64,000 nt of DNA from Halomonas halodenitrificans DSM 735 (GTDB lineage Bacteria; Pseudomonadota; Gammaproteobacteria; Pseudomonadales; Halomonadaceae), in NCBI RefSeq assembly GCF_000620045.1, contig NZ_JHVH01000003.1, forward strand, positions 186,001 to 250,000. Direction: 5' to 3'. Positions 48,501 to 56,455 of the stretch are shown here, piece after piece. The position numbers and the translations under genes are program-made. The notes beneath the pieces were generated by a model. It was not told the DNA's origin and did no database searches. It worked only from the letters and a program-made list of their open reading frames with translations. Each line of letters opens with the position of its first letter. Position 1 is the first letter of the stretch.

Positions 48501-49916
48501 ATGATGCGAACGCTGCGAAACCTTTCCCTGTGGATGCTGCTGGCCGGGGCCCTGCTGGCCTGGCAGACTGCCATGGCCCGCGAACTACCCGACTTCACCG
48601 AGCTGGTGGGGGAGGCGGCCCCCGGTGTCGTGAATATCTCGACGACGCGGGTGGTGGAGAGTCGTAACCCCTTCCAGGGGTTCGGCGGTGAAGAGGTCCC
48701 CGAGATCTTTCGCCATTTCTTCGGCGACCGTTTTCCGGTGCCGCCGGGCCAGACACCTGGAAAACCCCAGGAGCGTCAGTCGCTGGGCTCCGGTTTTATC
48801 ATCAGCGATGATGGTTACATCATGACCAACGCCCACGTGGTCGATGGCGCCGATGAGATCCTGGTACGCCTGAACGATCGACGCGAGTTGCCTGCCGAGC
48901 TGGTGGGCAGCGATGAGCGCACCGATGTGGCGGTGCTCAAGGTCGACACCGACGATCTGCCGACGCTGCGCCTGGGGGACTCCGATAACCTGGAAGTCGG
49001 CGAGTGGGTGGCGGCCATCGGCTCGCCCTTCGGTTTCGATCACTCCGTGACCGCGGGTATCGTGAGCGCTATCGATCGTACCCTGCCGCGGGATGCCTAT
49101 GTGCCCTTCATCCAGACCGATGTGGCCATCAACCCGGGAAACTCCGGCGGCCCTCTGTTCAATCTCGACGGCGAGGTCGTGGGCATCAATTCCCAGATCT
49201 TCACCCGTAGCGGTGGCTTCATGGGGCTGTCGTTTGCCATTCCCATCAATGTTGCCATGGATGTGGCCGACCAGCTGCGCAATGACGGAGAAGTCAGTCG
49301 TGGTTGGCTGGGCGTGATGATACAGCCGGTATCCCGGGATCTGGCGGAGTCCTTCGGCATGGATGATCCGCGTGGCGCCCTGGTCGCCGACCTGGACCCC
49401 GAGGGGCCGGCGGCAGCGAGTGGCCTCGAGGCCGGTGATGTCATTCTCGAAGTGGATGGCGCCCCGGTGCATGATTCCAGCACATTGCCGCGGCTGATCG
49501 GGCGTACCGCTCCGGGCAGTGATGTCGAGCTCGAGCTGATGCGCGATGGCGAGCGTCGTTCCCTCGAGGTGACGCTGGGGGACTGGCCCGATAGCGGCAA
49601 TACTCCAGCAGGTGAGAGCCGCGACAGCGACCAGGCGCGCCTGGGAGTCACGGTGACCGAGCTGGATGCCGAGCAGCGCGAGCGCCAGGGAATCGAGGGC
49701 GGTGTGCGCATCGTTGCCGTCGATCCCTCCGGGGCCGCCGCCAAGGCGGGATTGCGGCCCGGGGATATCCTGGTCAGCATCGACCACCAGGCCGTCTCCA
49801 GCGCCTCCGAGCTTGTCACCCTGGCGAGCGAATTGCCCACCGACCGGGCCGTGCCGGTGCGTCTCTATCGCGATGGGCGCTCGCTGTTCGTGGCCCTGCG
49901 TCTGACCGACGATTGA
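48501..49916 (+). CDS. mucD: Periplasmic serine protease MucD/DegP
   Basis: HtrA-family protease and chaperone (471 aa). The signal peptide ends near ALLAWQTAMA. Catalytic triad residues H112 (TNAHVVDG), D142 (RTDVAVLKVD) and S215 (GNSGGPLF) are present, and two PDZ domains follow (about 255-345 and 370-465). AGGAG at 48491-48495 fixes ATG 48501 over an upstream in-frame ATG. It closes the algU-mucABD operon; a 14-bp hairpin terminator follows. Confidence 0.95.
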   Translation: MMRTLRNLSLWMLLAGALLAWQTAMARELPDFTELVGEAAPGVVNISTTRVVESRNPFQGFGGEEVPEIFRHFFGDRFPVPPGQTPGKPQERQSLGSGFIISDDGYIMTNAHVVDGADEILVRLNDRRELPAELVGSDERTDVAVLKVDTDDLPTLRLGDSDNLEVGEWVAAIGSPFGFDHSVTAGIVSAIDRTLPRDAYVPFIQTDVAINPGNSGGPLFNLDGEVVGINSQIFTRSGGFMGLSFAIPINVAMDVADQLRNDGEVSRGWLGVMIQPVSRDLAESFGMDDPRGALVADLDPEGPAAASGLEAGDVILEVDGAPVHDSSTLPRLIGRTAPGSDVELELMRDGERRSLEVTLGDWPDSGNTPAGESRDSDQARLGVTVTELDAEQRERQGIEGGVRIVAVDPSGAAAKAGLRPGDILVSIDHQAVSSASELVTLASELPTDRAVPVRLYRDGRSLFVALRLTDD

Positions 49917-49938
49917 TCCTCGCCTGACGCGTCATCTC

Positions 49939-49972
49939 CAGCAGCCCGACGGCCTTGCCCGTCGGGCTGCTG
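49939..49972 (+). terminator. Hairpin terminator after mucD
   Basis: A perfect 14-bp stem, CAGCAGCCCGACGG (49939-49952) with CCGTCGGGCTGCTG (49959-49972), and loop CCTTGC, 22 bases after the mucD stop and before lepA. T-run is weak. Confidence 0.7.
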
Positions 49973-50074
49973 TATCTGACACCGGCATACCGGTACAATG
50001 CGTTCATCCTGGCCGCCGGCCCACGCTGCTGTGCTCGGTCCTGGCCCGAACCCTATTCAGGTAGAAGTCCACCG

Positions 50075-51892
50075 ATGTCCCAAGACACCTCCTTCGACAA
50101 GCTCAAGCATATCCGTAACTTCTCGATCATCGCCCATATCGACCATGGCAAGTCGACCCTGGCCGACCGGTTGATCCAGACCTGCGGTGGCCTCACCGAG
50201 CGTGAACTCAAGGAACAGGTGCTGGACTCCATGGACCTGGAGCGGGAGCGGGGGATCACCATCAAGGCCCAGTCGGTAACGCTCGATTATCTAGCGCCGG
50301 ATGGTAATACCTATCAGCTCAACTTTATCGATACGCCCGGACACGTCGACTTCTCCTATGAGGTGTCGCGTTCGCTGTATGCCTGCGAAGGGGCCCTGCT
50401 GGTGGTGGATGCCGGTCAGGGGGTCGAGGCACAGTCGGTGGCCAACTGCTACACCGCCATCGAGCAGGGGCTCGAGGTGCTGCCGGTACTCAACAAGATG
50501 GATCTTCCCCAGGCCGATCCCGACAAGGTCTCCCATGAGATCGAGGAGATCATCGGTCTGGATGCGACCGATGCCTGCCAGGTCTCGGCCAAGAGCGGGC
50601 TGGGTATCGATGCCCTGCTGGAGACCCTGGTGCGTGATATCCCGCCGCCCAAGGGAGATCCGGGAGGCCCGTTGCAGGCGTTGATCATCGACTCCTGGTT
50701 CGATAATTACCTGGGCGTGGTATCGCTGGTGAGGATCTTCGACGGCACCCTGAAGAAGGGGGAGAAGATCCGCATCAGCTCCACCGGCCGTGACTGGCAG
50801 ATCAACGAGGTGGGTATCTTTACCCCGCAGCGTCACCAGACCGGCGTCCTGCGTGCCGGCGAAGTGGGCTTTATCGTGGCCGGTATCAAGGAAATCCAGG
50901 GGGCGCCGGTGGGGGATACCATCACCCATACCAAGACCCCGGATGTGGCGCGCCTGCCCGGTTTCCAGAAGGTCAAGCCGCAGGTCTATGCCGGCATGTT
51001 CCCGGTCAGCGCCGACGACTACGAGGATTTCCGCGACGCCCTGGAGAAGCTGGCGCTCAACGATGCCTCCCTGGAATACGAGCCGGAGAACTCCGATGCC
51101 CTGGGCTTCGGCTTCCGGGTCGGCTTCCTCGGCACCTTGCACATGGAGATCATCCAGGAGCGCCTCGAGCGTGAGTATGACCTGGACCTTCTGACCACCG
51201 CGCCTACGGTGGTCTACGAGCTGGTGCTCAAGGATGAGGAAGTGATCTATGTCGCCAACCCATCCAAGCTTCCCGACATGGCTGACGTGGAGGAAATGCG
51301 CGAGCCGATCGTGCGGGCCAGTATCCTGGTGCCCCAGGAGTTTGTCGGCAACGTCATCACCGAGTGTGAGCAGCGCCGTGGCACCCAGCTGGACATGCAG
51401 TTTCTGGGCAGCCAGATTCAGCTCACCTACGAGCTGCCCATGTCCGAGGTGGTCATGGATTTCTTCGACCGCCTGAAGTCGATCTCCAAGGGCTATGCCT
51501 CCCTGGAGTACAACTTCGAGCGCTTCGAGGCCGCCAAGCTGGTGCGCCTGGACGTGCTGATCAACGGCGACAAGGTCGATGCCCTGGCGGTGATCATCCA
51601 CCGCGACCATGCCCACAGTCGCGGCCGCCTGCTGGTCGAGAAGATGAAGGAGCTGATCCCGCGTCAGATGTTCGACGTGGCGATCCAGGCCGCCATCGGT
51701 GGTCAGGTCGTGGCACGCTCCACCGTCAAGGCGCTGCGCAAGAACGTTACCGCCAAGTGCTACGGCGGCGATGTGTCCCGCAAGAAGAAGCTGCTCGAGA
51801 AGCAGAAGGCAGGCAAGAAACGCATGAAGCAGGTGGGCCGGGTAGAGATCCCCCAGGATGCCTTCCTCGCCGTGCTCAGGGTCAACGACTGA
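50075..51892 (+). CDS. lepA: Elongation factor 4
   Basis: Translation GTPase EF4 (605 aa), which remodels stalled ribosomes and aids ribosome assembly. G1 AHIDHGKST (20-28), G2/G3 [10 protein letters not shown] and DTPGHVDF, and G4 [10 protein letters not shown] are present. The C-terminal unique domain has [20 protein letters not shown]. The start [10 protein letters not shown] is chosen by homology; a longer frame crosses the mucD terminator. It is followed after 28 bases by lepB, the common order. Confidence 0.97.
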   Translation: MSQDTSFDKLKHIRNFSIIAHIDHGKSTLADRLIQTCGGLTERELKEQVLDSMDLERERGITIKAQSVTLDYLAPDGNTYQLNFIDTPGHVDFSYEVSRSLYACEGALLVVDAGQGVEAQSVANCYTAIEQGLEVLPVLNKMDLPQADPDKVSHEIEEIIGLDATDACQVSAKSGLGIDALLETLVRDIPPPKGDPGGPLQALIIDSWFDNYLGVVSLVRIFDGTLKKGEKIRISSTGRDWQINEVGIFTPQRHQTGVLRAGEVGFIVAGIKEIQGAPVGDTITHTKTPDVARLPGFQKVKPQVYAGMFPVSADDYEDFRDALEKLALNDASLEYEPENSDALGFGFRVGFLGTLHMEIIQERLEREYDLDLLTTAPTVVYELVLKDEEVIYVANPSKLPDMADVEEMREPIVRASILVPQEFVGNVITECEQRRGTQLDMQFLGSQIQLTYELPMSEVVMDFFDRLKSISKGYASLEYNFERFEAAKLVRLDVLINGDKVDALAVIIHRDHAHSRGRLLVEKMKELIPRQMFDVAIQAAIGGQVVARSTVKALRKNVTAKCYGGDVSRKKKLLEKQKAGKKRMKQVGRVEIPQDAFLAVLRVND

Positions 51893-51920
51893 TTCCACTA
51901 GCTAGGGACAACGAACCGCC

Positions 51921-52724
51921 ATGGACTTCTCACTGCTGCTGGTGATTGCCGTCGCCGTCACCGGCGTGATCACCCTGTTCAACTTTCTCTGGTGGCGTCC
52001 GGCACGCCAGCAGTCCCTGCAAACCGCCGAGGCTGGCACCAGCGAAGGCTTGCCCTCCGAGGCTCGCGAACAGGTGCTGAAGGAGCCCTGGCCGGTGGAC
52101 TACGCCCGCTCCTTCTTTCCGGTACTGCTGGTGGTGCTGGTGCTGAGAAGCTTCGTGATGGAGCCGTTTCAGATTCCATCGGGGTCCATGCGACCCACCC
52201 TGGAGATCGGCGACTTTATCCTGGTCAACAAGTTTGCCTACGGACTGCGCCTGCCGGTGGTGCATACCGAGATCGCTGATCTGGGTGAGCCCGAGCGGGG
52301 TGACGTCATGGTGTTTCGTTTCCCCAATGAACCCTCGGTCAACTTCATCAAGCGGGTCGTCGGCCTGCCCGGTGACCGCATCCGCTACGAGGACAAGCAG
52401 CTCTACGTCAATGGCGAGCCGGCCGCCAAGACGTTGCTGGCCGAAGGGCCGGCGAAGGCGCCGGATGAGTTGATGTATGCCGAGCAGCTGGGCGAGGTAG
52501 AGCATCGCCTCTACAATAATCCTCGAGACCTCGGGCCTCAGATGCGCGAGCTGGTCGTGCCGGAGGGGCACTATTTCACCATGGGTGACAACCGCGACCA
52601 CTCCAACGATAGCCGCTATTGGGGCTTCGTGCCGGAGGAAAATATCGTTGGCCAGGCCTTCGCCGTCTGGATGCACTGGGACGGCGGCCTGCCCAGCTTC
52701 ACCAGCATGCGACGTATCCAGTAG
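51921..52724 (+). CDS. lepB: Signal peptidase I
   Basis: Membrane serine protease (267 aa) that removes signal peptides from exported proteins. Two N-terminal hydrophobic segments ([20 protein letters not shown] and [16 protein letters not shown]) anchor it. The catalytic Ser S89 is in PSGSMRPTL and the Lys K144 is in [11 protein letters not shown]; box [12 protein letters not shown] is also present. It lies in the lepA-lepB-rnc-era run. Confidence 0.96.
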   Translation: MDFSLLLVIAVAVTGVITLFNFLWWRPARQQSLQTAEAGTSEGLPSEAREQVLKEPWPVDYARSFFPVLLVVLVLRSFVMEPFQIPSGSMRPTLEIGDFILVNKFAYGLRLPVVHTEIADLGEPERGDVMVFRFPNEPSVNFIKRVVGLPGDRIRYEDKQLYVNGEPAAKTLLAEGPAKAPDELMYAEQLGEVEHRLYNNPRDLGPQMRELVVPEGHYFTMGDNRDHSNDSRYWGFVPEENIVGQAFAVWMHWDGGLPSFTSMRRIQ

Positions 52725-52777
52725 ATGCCCTGCTTGATTTCCAGAATCAGACGACAGAATCAGATAACAGGATTTTC

Positions 52778-53467
52778 GTGAGCCAAACCCTCAACGCCTT
52801 CAGCCGACGTATCGGCCATGATTTCGGCGACGACTCGTTGCTCGAGCTTGCCATGACCCACCGCAGCTACGGTGGCCAGAATAATGAGCGCCTCGAGTTT
52901 CTGGGTGATTCCATCGTCAACTTCGTCATCGCCGAGGCGCTGTTTCGTCGCTTTCCCGAGGCCCGGGAAGGGCAGCTTTCCCGCTTGCGTGCGCGCCTGG
53001 TCAAGGGCCAGACCCTGGCGGAGCTGGCGCGTGAGATGGGCTTCGGCGAATACCTCCGGCTCGGCTCCGGCGAGATGAAGAGTGGTGGTCACCGCCGAGA
53101 CTCGATCCTTGCCGACGCCGTCGAAGCGGTGATCGGTGCCATCTATCTCGATGCCGGCATGGAAGTCGTGCGGGCCCGGATACTCTCCTGGTATGCCGCG
53201 CGCCTGGAAGACACCAGCCTGCAGCATACCCAGAAGGATCCCAAGACGCGCCTCCAGGAGTTTCTGCAGTCGCGCCAGGAACCGCTGCCTCGTTACGAGG
53301 TGGTCAGCGTGGAGGGCGAGGCCCATGCGCAGACCTTTACCGTAGAATGTCATGTGGAGCTGCTGCAGAACCATACCATCGGCATCGGCTCCAGCCGCCG
53401 CCATGCCGAGCAGCAGGCCGCCGAGATAGCACTGAAACAGCTCGAGCCAAGAGGAGTTCGGTCATGA
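52778..53467 (+). CDS. rnc: Ribonuclease III
   Basis: Double-strand-specific RNase (229 aa) maturing rRNA and cutting mRNA and antisense duplexes. The signature [10 protein letters not shown] (37-45) carries catalytic acidic residues; a second acidic cluster is in [15 protein letters not shown]. The C-terminal dsRNA-binding domain has [13 protein letters not shown] and the terminal [21 protein letters not shown]. The start is GTG 52778 with AGGA upstream. The era start overlaps its stop (ATGA). Confidence 0.96.
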   Translation: MSQTLNAFSRRIGHDFGDDSLLELAMTHRSYGGQNNERLEFLGDSIVNFVIAEALFRRFPEAREGQLSRLRARLVKGQTLAELAREMGFGEYLRLGSGEMKSGGHRRDSILADAVEAVIGAIYLDAGMEVVRARILSWYAARLEDTSLQHTQKDPKTRLQEFLQSRQEPLPRYEVVSVEGEAHAQTFTVECHVELLQNHTIGIGSSRRHAEQQAAEIALKQLEPRGVRS

Positions 53468-54363
53468 CCCAGACCTGTGGTTTCGTGGCCATTGTAGGCC
53501 GCCCTAATGTCGGCAAGTCGACGCTGATGAACCGTATTCTCGGCCAGAAGGTCTCGATCACGTCGCGGCGGCCCCAGACGACCCGTCACCAGGTGATGGG
53601 CATCAAGACGGAAGAGGAAGCCCAGTTCATCTATGTCGATACCCCGGGTATCCATATCCTCGCCAAGGACCGCAACAAGGCCATCAACCGCTTCATGAAC
53701 CAGGCCGCCGTTCAGGCGCTGCGTGATGTGGATTGCGTGGTATTTATCATCGATCGCACTCGCTGGAGCGATGAGGATCAGGTCGTTCTACAGCGTCTCG
53801 AGCATGTCGACGCGCCGGTGATCCTGGCCGTCAACAAGGTTGATCGCCTGCAGGACAAGTCCGAGCTGTTGCCCTGGCTCGAGTCGGTCGGCGCACGCCG
53901 GGACTTCGCCGCCATTGTGCCGATCTCCGCCAAGCACGGCTCCAATGTGCCGGAGTTGGAGGCCGAAGTGGCCAAGCATCTGCCGGAAAGCGTGCACTTC
54001 TTCCCCGAGGACCAGATCACCGACAAGAGCCAGCGTTTCCTGGCCGCCGAGCTGGTACGCGAGAAGGTGATGCGCCAGCTGGGCGATGAGTTGCCCTACC
54101 AGATGACCGTGGAGATCGAGGAGTTCCGTGACGAAGGCAGGATAGTGCATATCAGTGCCCTGATCCTGGTGGAACGCCAGGGTCAGAAGAAGATCCTGAT
54201 CGGCGAGAACGGCGAACGTATCAAGAACATCGGCCGCGAGGCGCGGCTCGACATGGAACGCGCCCTGGACGCCAAGGTAATGCTGAACCTCTGGGTGAAG
54301 GTCAAGCGTGGCTGGTCCGACGACGAACGGGCACTCAAGAGCCTGGGCTACGACCTCGATTAA
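53464..54363 (+). CDS. era: GTPase Era
   Basis: Ribosome-assembly GTPase (299 aa) that binds 16S rRNA near its 3' end. G1 GRPNVGKS (12-19), G3 DTPGIH, G4 NKVD, and a C-terminal KH domain with [20 protein letters not shown] are all clear. It overlaps rnc by 4 bases. The TAA stop at 54361 begins a TAAGCTACC tract that joins the inverted GGGACAGTCCCCGG repeats downstream. Confidence 0.96.
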   Translation: MTQTCGFVAIVGRPNVGKSTLMNRILGQKVSITSRRPQTTRHQVMGIKTEEEAQFIYVDTPGIHILAKDRNKAINRFMNQAAVQALRDVDCVVFIIDRTRWSDEDQVVLQRLEHVDAPVILAVNKVDRLQDKSELLPWLESVGARRDFAAIVPISAKHGSNVPELEAEVAKHLPESVHFFPEDQITDKSQRFLAAELVREKVMRQLGDELPYQMTVEIEEFRDEGRIVHISALILVERQGQKKILIGENGERIKNIGREARLDMERALDAKVMLNLWVKVKRGWSDDERALKSLGYDLD

Positions 54364-54380
54364 GCTACCTTCGCCCCCTC

Positions 54381-54460
54381 CGGGACAGTCCCCGGCGGAG
54401 GTGACCTCGCTGGAGGCGTGCACCCGGGCGAGTCGGATGGCTCAGCCGGGGACTGTCCCG
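54381..54460. repeat. Paired 16-bp inverted repeat between era and recO
   Basis: CGGGACAGTCCCCGGC (54381-54396) and GCCGGGGACTGTCCCG (54445-54460) are perfect reverse complements separated by 48 bases. Related arms occur at 39518-39597 and 55194-55240, so this is a member of a small dispersed family. Confidence 0.9.
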
Positions 54461-54488
54461 ACTGGACCTACTGCGTAGCGAGAGAGTG

Positions 54489-55175
54489 ATGCGCCCAGAA
54501 CCCGCCTTCCTGCTGCATAAGCGCCCCTATCGCGAAACCAGCGCCCTGGTGGAGTTGCTGACACTGCATGGCGGCCGCGTACGGGCGGTCGCCCAGGGCG
54601 TCCAGCGGCCCGGGTCGCGTTCGCGGGGCCGGCTACAGCCCTTCGCGCCGTTGCATGTGACCTGGGTGGGTGAGGGCGAACTCAAGCGCCTGCGCCTGAT
54701 GGAGAGCCGTGGGGCGGTGGCGCTGCTGGCGGGCGAGGGGCTGTTATGCGGGCTCTATGCCAATGAACTGCTGGCGCGCACCCTACCGGTGGAGCTTCCG
54801 GCCGCCGAGGTATTTGCCTTCTATACGTCGCTGCTCGAGGCGCTGCCGAGGCCGGGTTCACGCGCCGGCGCCCTGCGACGCCTGGAATTTGCCCTGCTTG
54901 AAGCGCTGGGCGCCGCCCCACGATTCGTCGAGGCCGAAGGCGGTGAGCTCGACCCCCAGACACGCTATGTCTACGATGCCTCATGCTGTGCGTTTCGCCC
55001 CGGCCGGCCGGGTCTCGACGGTCGCACCCTGCGCCTGCTCGCCGCCGGCGACTGGAGCGCGCCGGGGCTCGCGGGCCCGGCCAAGGCGGTGGCCCGCGCG
55101 GCACTGGCCCCCCTGTTGGGCAGTCGGCCCCTGCGCTCCCGGGAGCTGATGCGCCAGCTTGCCGCAAAGCGGTAA
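54489..55175 (+). CDS. recO: DNA repair protein RecO
   Basis: RecFOR-pathway mediator (228 aa) that loads RecA on SSB-coated DNA. The N-terminal OB fold (PAFLLHKRPYRETSALVELL and RGRLQPFAPLHVTWVG) and helical C-terminal part (PGSRAGALRRLEFALLEALG) are visible. Start ATG 54489 or an adjacent GTG 54486. The gene follows era across a repeat element and ends in GGTAAGCTTGG, another TAAGC-type motif at the stop. Confidence 0.92.
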   Translation: MRPEPAFLLHKRPYRETSALVELLTLHGGRVRAVAQGVQRPGSRSRGRLQPFAPLHVTWVGEGELKRLRLMESRGAVALLAGEGLLCGLYANELLARTLPVELPAAEVFAFYTSLLEALPRPGSRAGALRRLEFALLEALGAAPRFVEAEGGELDPQTRYVYDASCCAFRPGRPGLDGRTLRLLAAGDWSAPGLAGPAKAVARAALAPLLGSRPLRSRELMRQLAAKR

Positions 55176-55193
55176 GCTTGGAGACCCGCAGTT

Positions 55194-55259
55194 CGGGACA
55201 GTCCCGGAGAAAGCCCGACGAACGCCCGGGGATAGTCCCGTACCTACGGCTTACGCCTT
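55194..55259. repeat. Inverted-repeat element between recO and pdxJ
   Basis: CGGGACAGTCCCGG (55194-55207) and CCGGGGATAGTCCCG (55226-55240) form an imperfect inverted pair with an 18-base spacer, followed by CTACGGCTTACGCCTTA (55244-55260), a GTAAGC-type tract in reverse. This fills almost the whole recO-pdxJ gap. Confidence 0.75.
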
Positions 55260-55276
55260 AACACAAGGAGATTCCT

Positions 55277-56074
55277 ATGCATCCCCCTCGTATTCTGCTC
55301 GGCGTCAATATCGACCATATCGCGACGCTGCGTCAGGCCCGCGGTACGCGCTACCCGGATCCAGTCCAGGCGGCGCTCGTCGCCGAGGAGGCCGGCGCCG
55401 ATGGCATTACGATCCATCTGCGTGAGGACCGTCGGCATATCCAGGAACGCGATGTGCGGCTGCTGGCCGAGGTGCTGACCACACGCATGAACCTCGAGAT
55501 GGCGGTCACCGAGGAGATGATCGCGCTGGCCGAGGAGGTGCGCCCGGCCCACGTCTGCCTGGTGCCGGAGAAGCGTGAAGAGCTCACCACCGAGGGGGGC
55601 CTCGATGTGGCCGGTGGCGCCGAGGCGATCCGTGACGCCTGTCGGCGCCTGGCCGCGGCGGGCTGCGAAGTGTCGCTGTTCATCGACCCGGAGCCCACCC
55701 AGATTGCCGCCGCGGGCGAGGTCGGTGCACCGGTCATCGAGCTGCATACCGGCGGCTATGCCGAGGCATCGGGACACGAGGCCAGCCGCGAGCATGCGCG
55801 CCTCTCGGCGGCGGCCGAAATGGCCCTGGAACTGGGACTGACCGTCAATGCCGGCCATGGGCTGCACTACCACAACGTGGAGGCCGTGGCGGCCATTCCG
55901 GGGATTCACGAGCTGAATATCGGACATGCCATCATGGCCCGCGCGCTGTTCGTGGGCCTCAAGGAGGCGGTGGCCGAGATGAAGCGCCTGGCCATCGCCG
56001 GCCAGGAGGCGGGCTTCGTCGCCGCCCTCGAGGAGCACGATCACGACCATGACCACGCCGACCATGTGCACTGA
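55277..56074 (+). CDS. pdxJ: Pyridoxine 5'-phosphate synthase
   Basis: Last step of the DXP-dependent pathway for vitamin B6 (265 aa), forming pyridoxine 5'-phosphate from aminoacetone phosphate and deoxyxylulose phosphate. Family motifs: [48 protein letters not shown] and [11 protein letters not shown]. The C-terminal tail is enriched in alternating His and Asp ([12 protein letters not shown]), an extension beyond the usual PdxJ end that could bind metal. RBS AAGGAG stands upstream. acpS follows directly. Confidence 0.95.
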   Translation: MHPPRILLGVNIDHIATLRQARGTRYPDPVQAALVAEEAGADGITIHLREDRRHIQERDVRLLAEVLTTRMNLEMAVTEEMIALAEEVRPAHVCLVPEKREELTTEGGLDVAGGAEAIRDACRRLAAAGCEVSLFIDPEPTQIAAAGEVGAPVIELHTGGYAEASGHEASREHARLSAAAEMALELGLTVNAGHGLHYHNVEAVAAIPGIHELNIGHAIMARALFVGLKEAVAEMKRLAIAGQEAGFVAALEEHDHDHDHADHVH

Positions 56075-56077
56075 CGC

Positions 56078-56455
56078 ATGATTCTGGGCATCGGCACCGA
56101 TATTGCCAGGGTGGCGCGTCTCGACGCCGCCCTGTCACGCCGGGGCAAACGCCTGACGCGCCGCCTGCTGGGGGAGGTGGAGCGTGAACGCATGCGGCTG
56201 CATGCCGACCCGGTGGCCTTCCTGGCCAAGCGCTTCGCGGCCAAGGAGGCCTTCGTCAAGGCGCTGGGTACCGGGCTGCGACACGGCATGCGCTGGACCG
56301 AGATCCAGGTGGTCAACGACGGCCTGGGGCGCCCCTCGTTGCTGCTGTCCGGCAAGGCGCATGAGCTGGCGCTGGCCGCCGGCGTACGCGGGACTCATCT
56401 GTCGTTATCCGATGAGAAGGAGTTTGCGGTGGCCTTTGTGGTGCTGGAAGGGTAA
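56078..56455 (+). CDS. acpS: Holo-[acyl-carrier-protein] synthase
   Basis: Phosphopantetheinyl transferase (125 aa) that activates acyl carrier protein. Signatures are MILGIGTDIARVARLD at the start and FLAKRFAAKEAFVKALG at about 48-64, with LSLSDEKEFAVAFVV near the end. It follows pdxJ by 3 bases. Its last 61 bases overlap, tail to tail, the coding end of the convergent hybrid kinase gene. Confidence 0.95.
   Translation: MILGIGTDIARVARLDAALSRRGKRLTRRLLGEVERERMRLHADPVAFLAKRFAAKEAFVKALGTGLRHGMRWTEIQVVNDGLGRPSLLLSGKAHELALAAGVRGTHLSLSDEKEFAVAFVVLEG

Noticed and set aside
50291..51898. 535-codon minus-strand frame opposite lepA
   Set aside because: Antisense of the conserved lepA gene.
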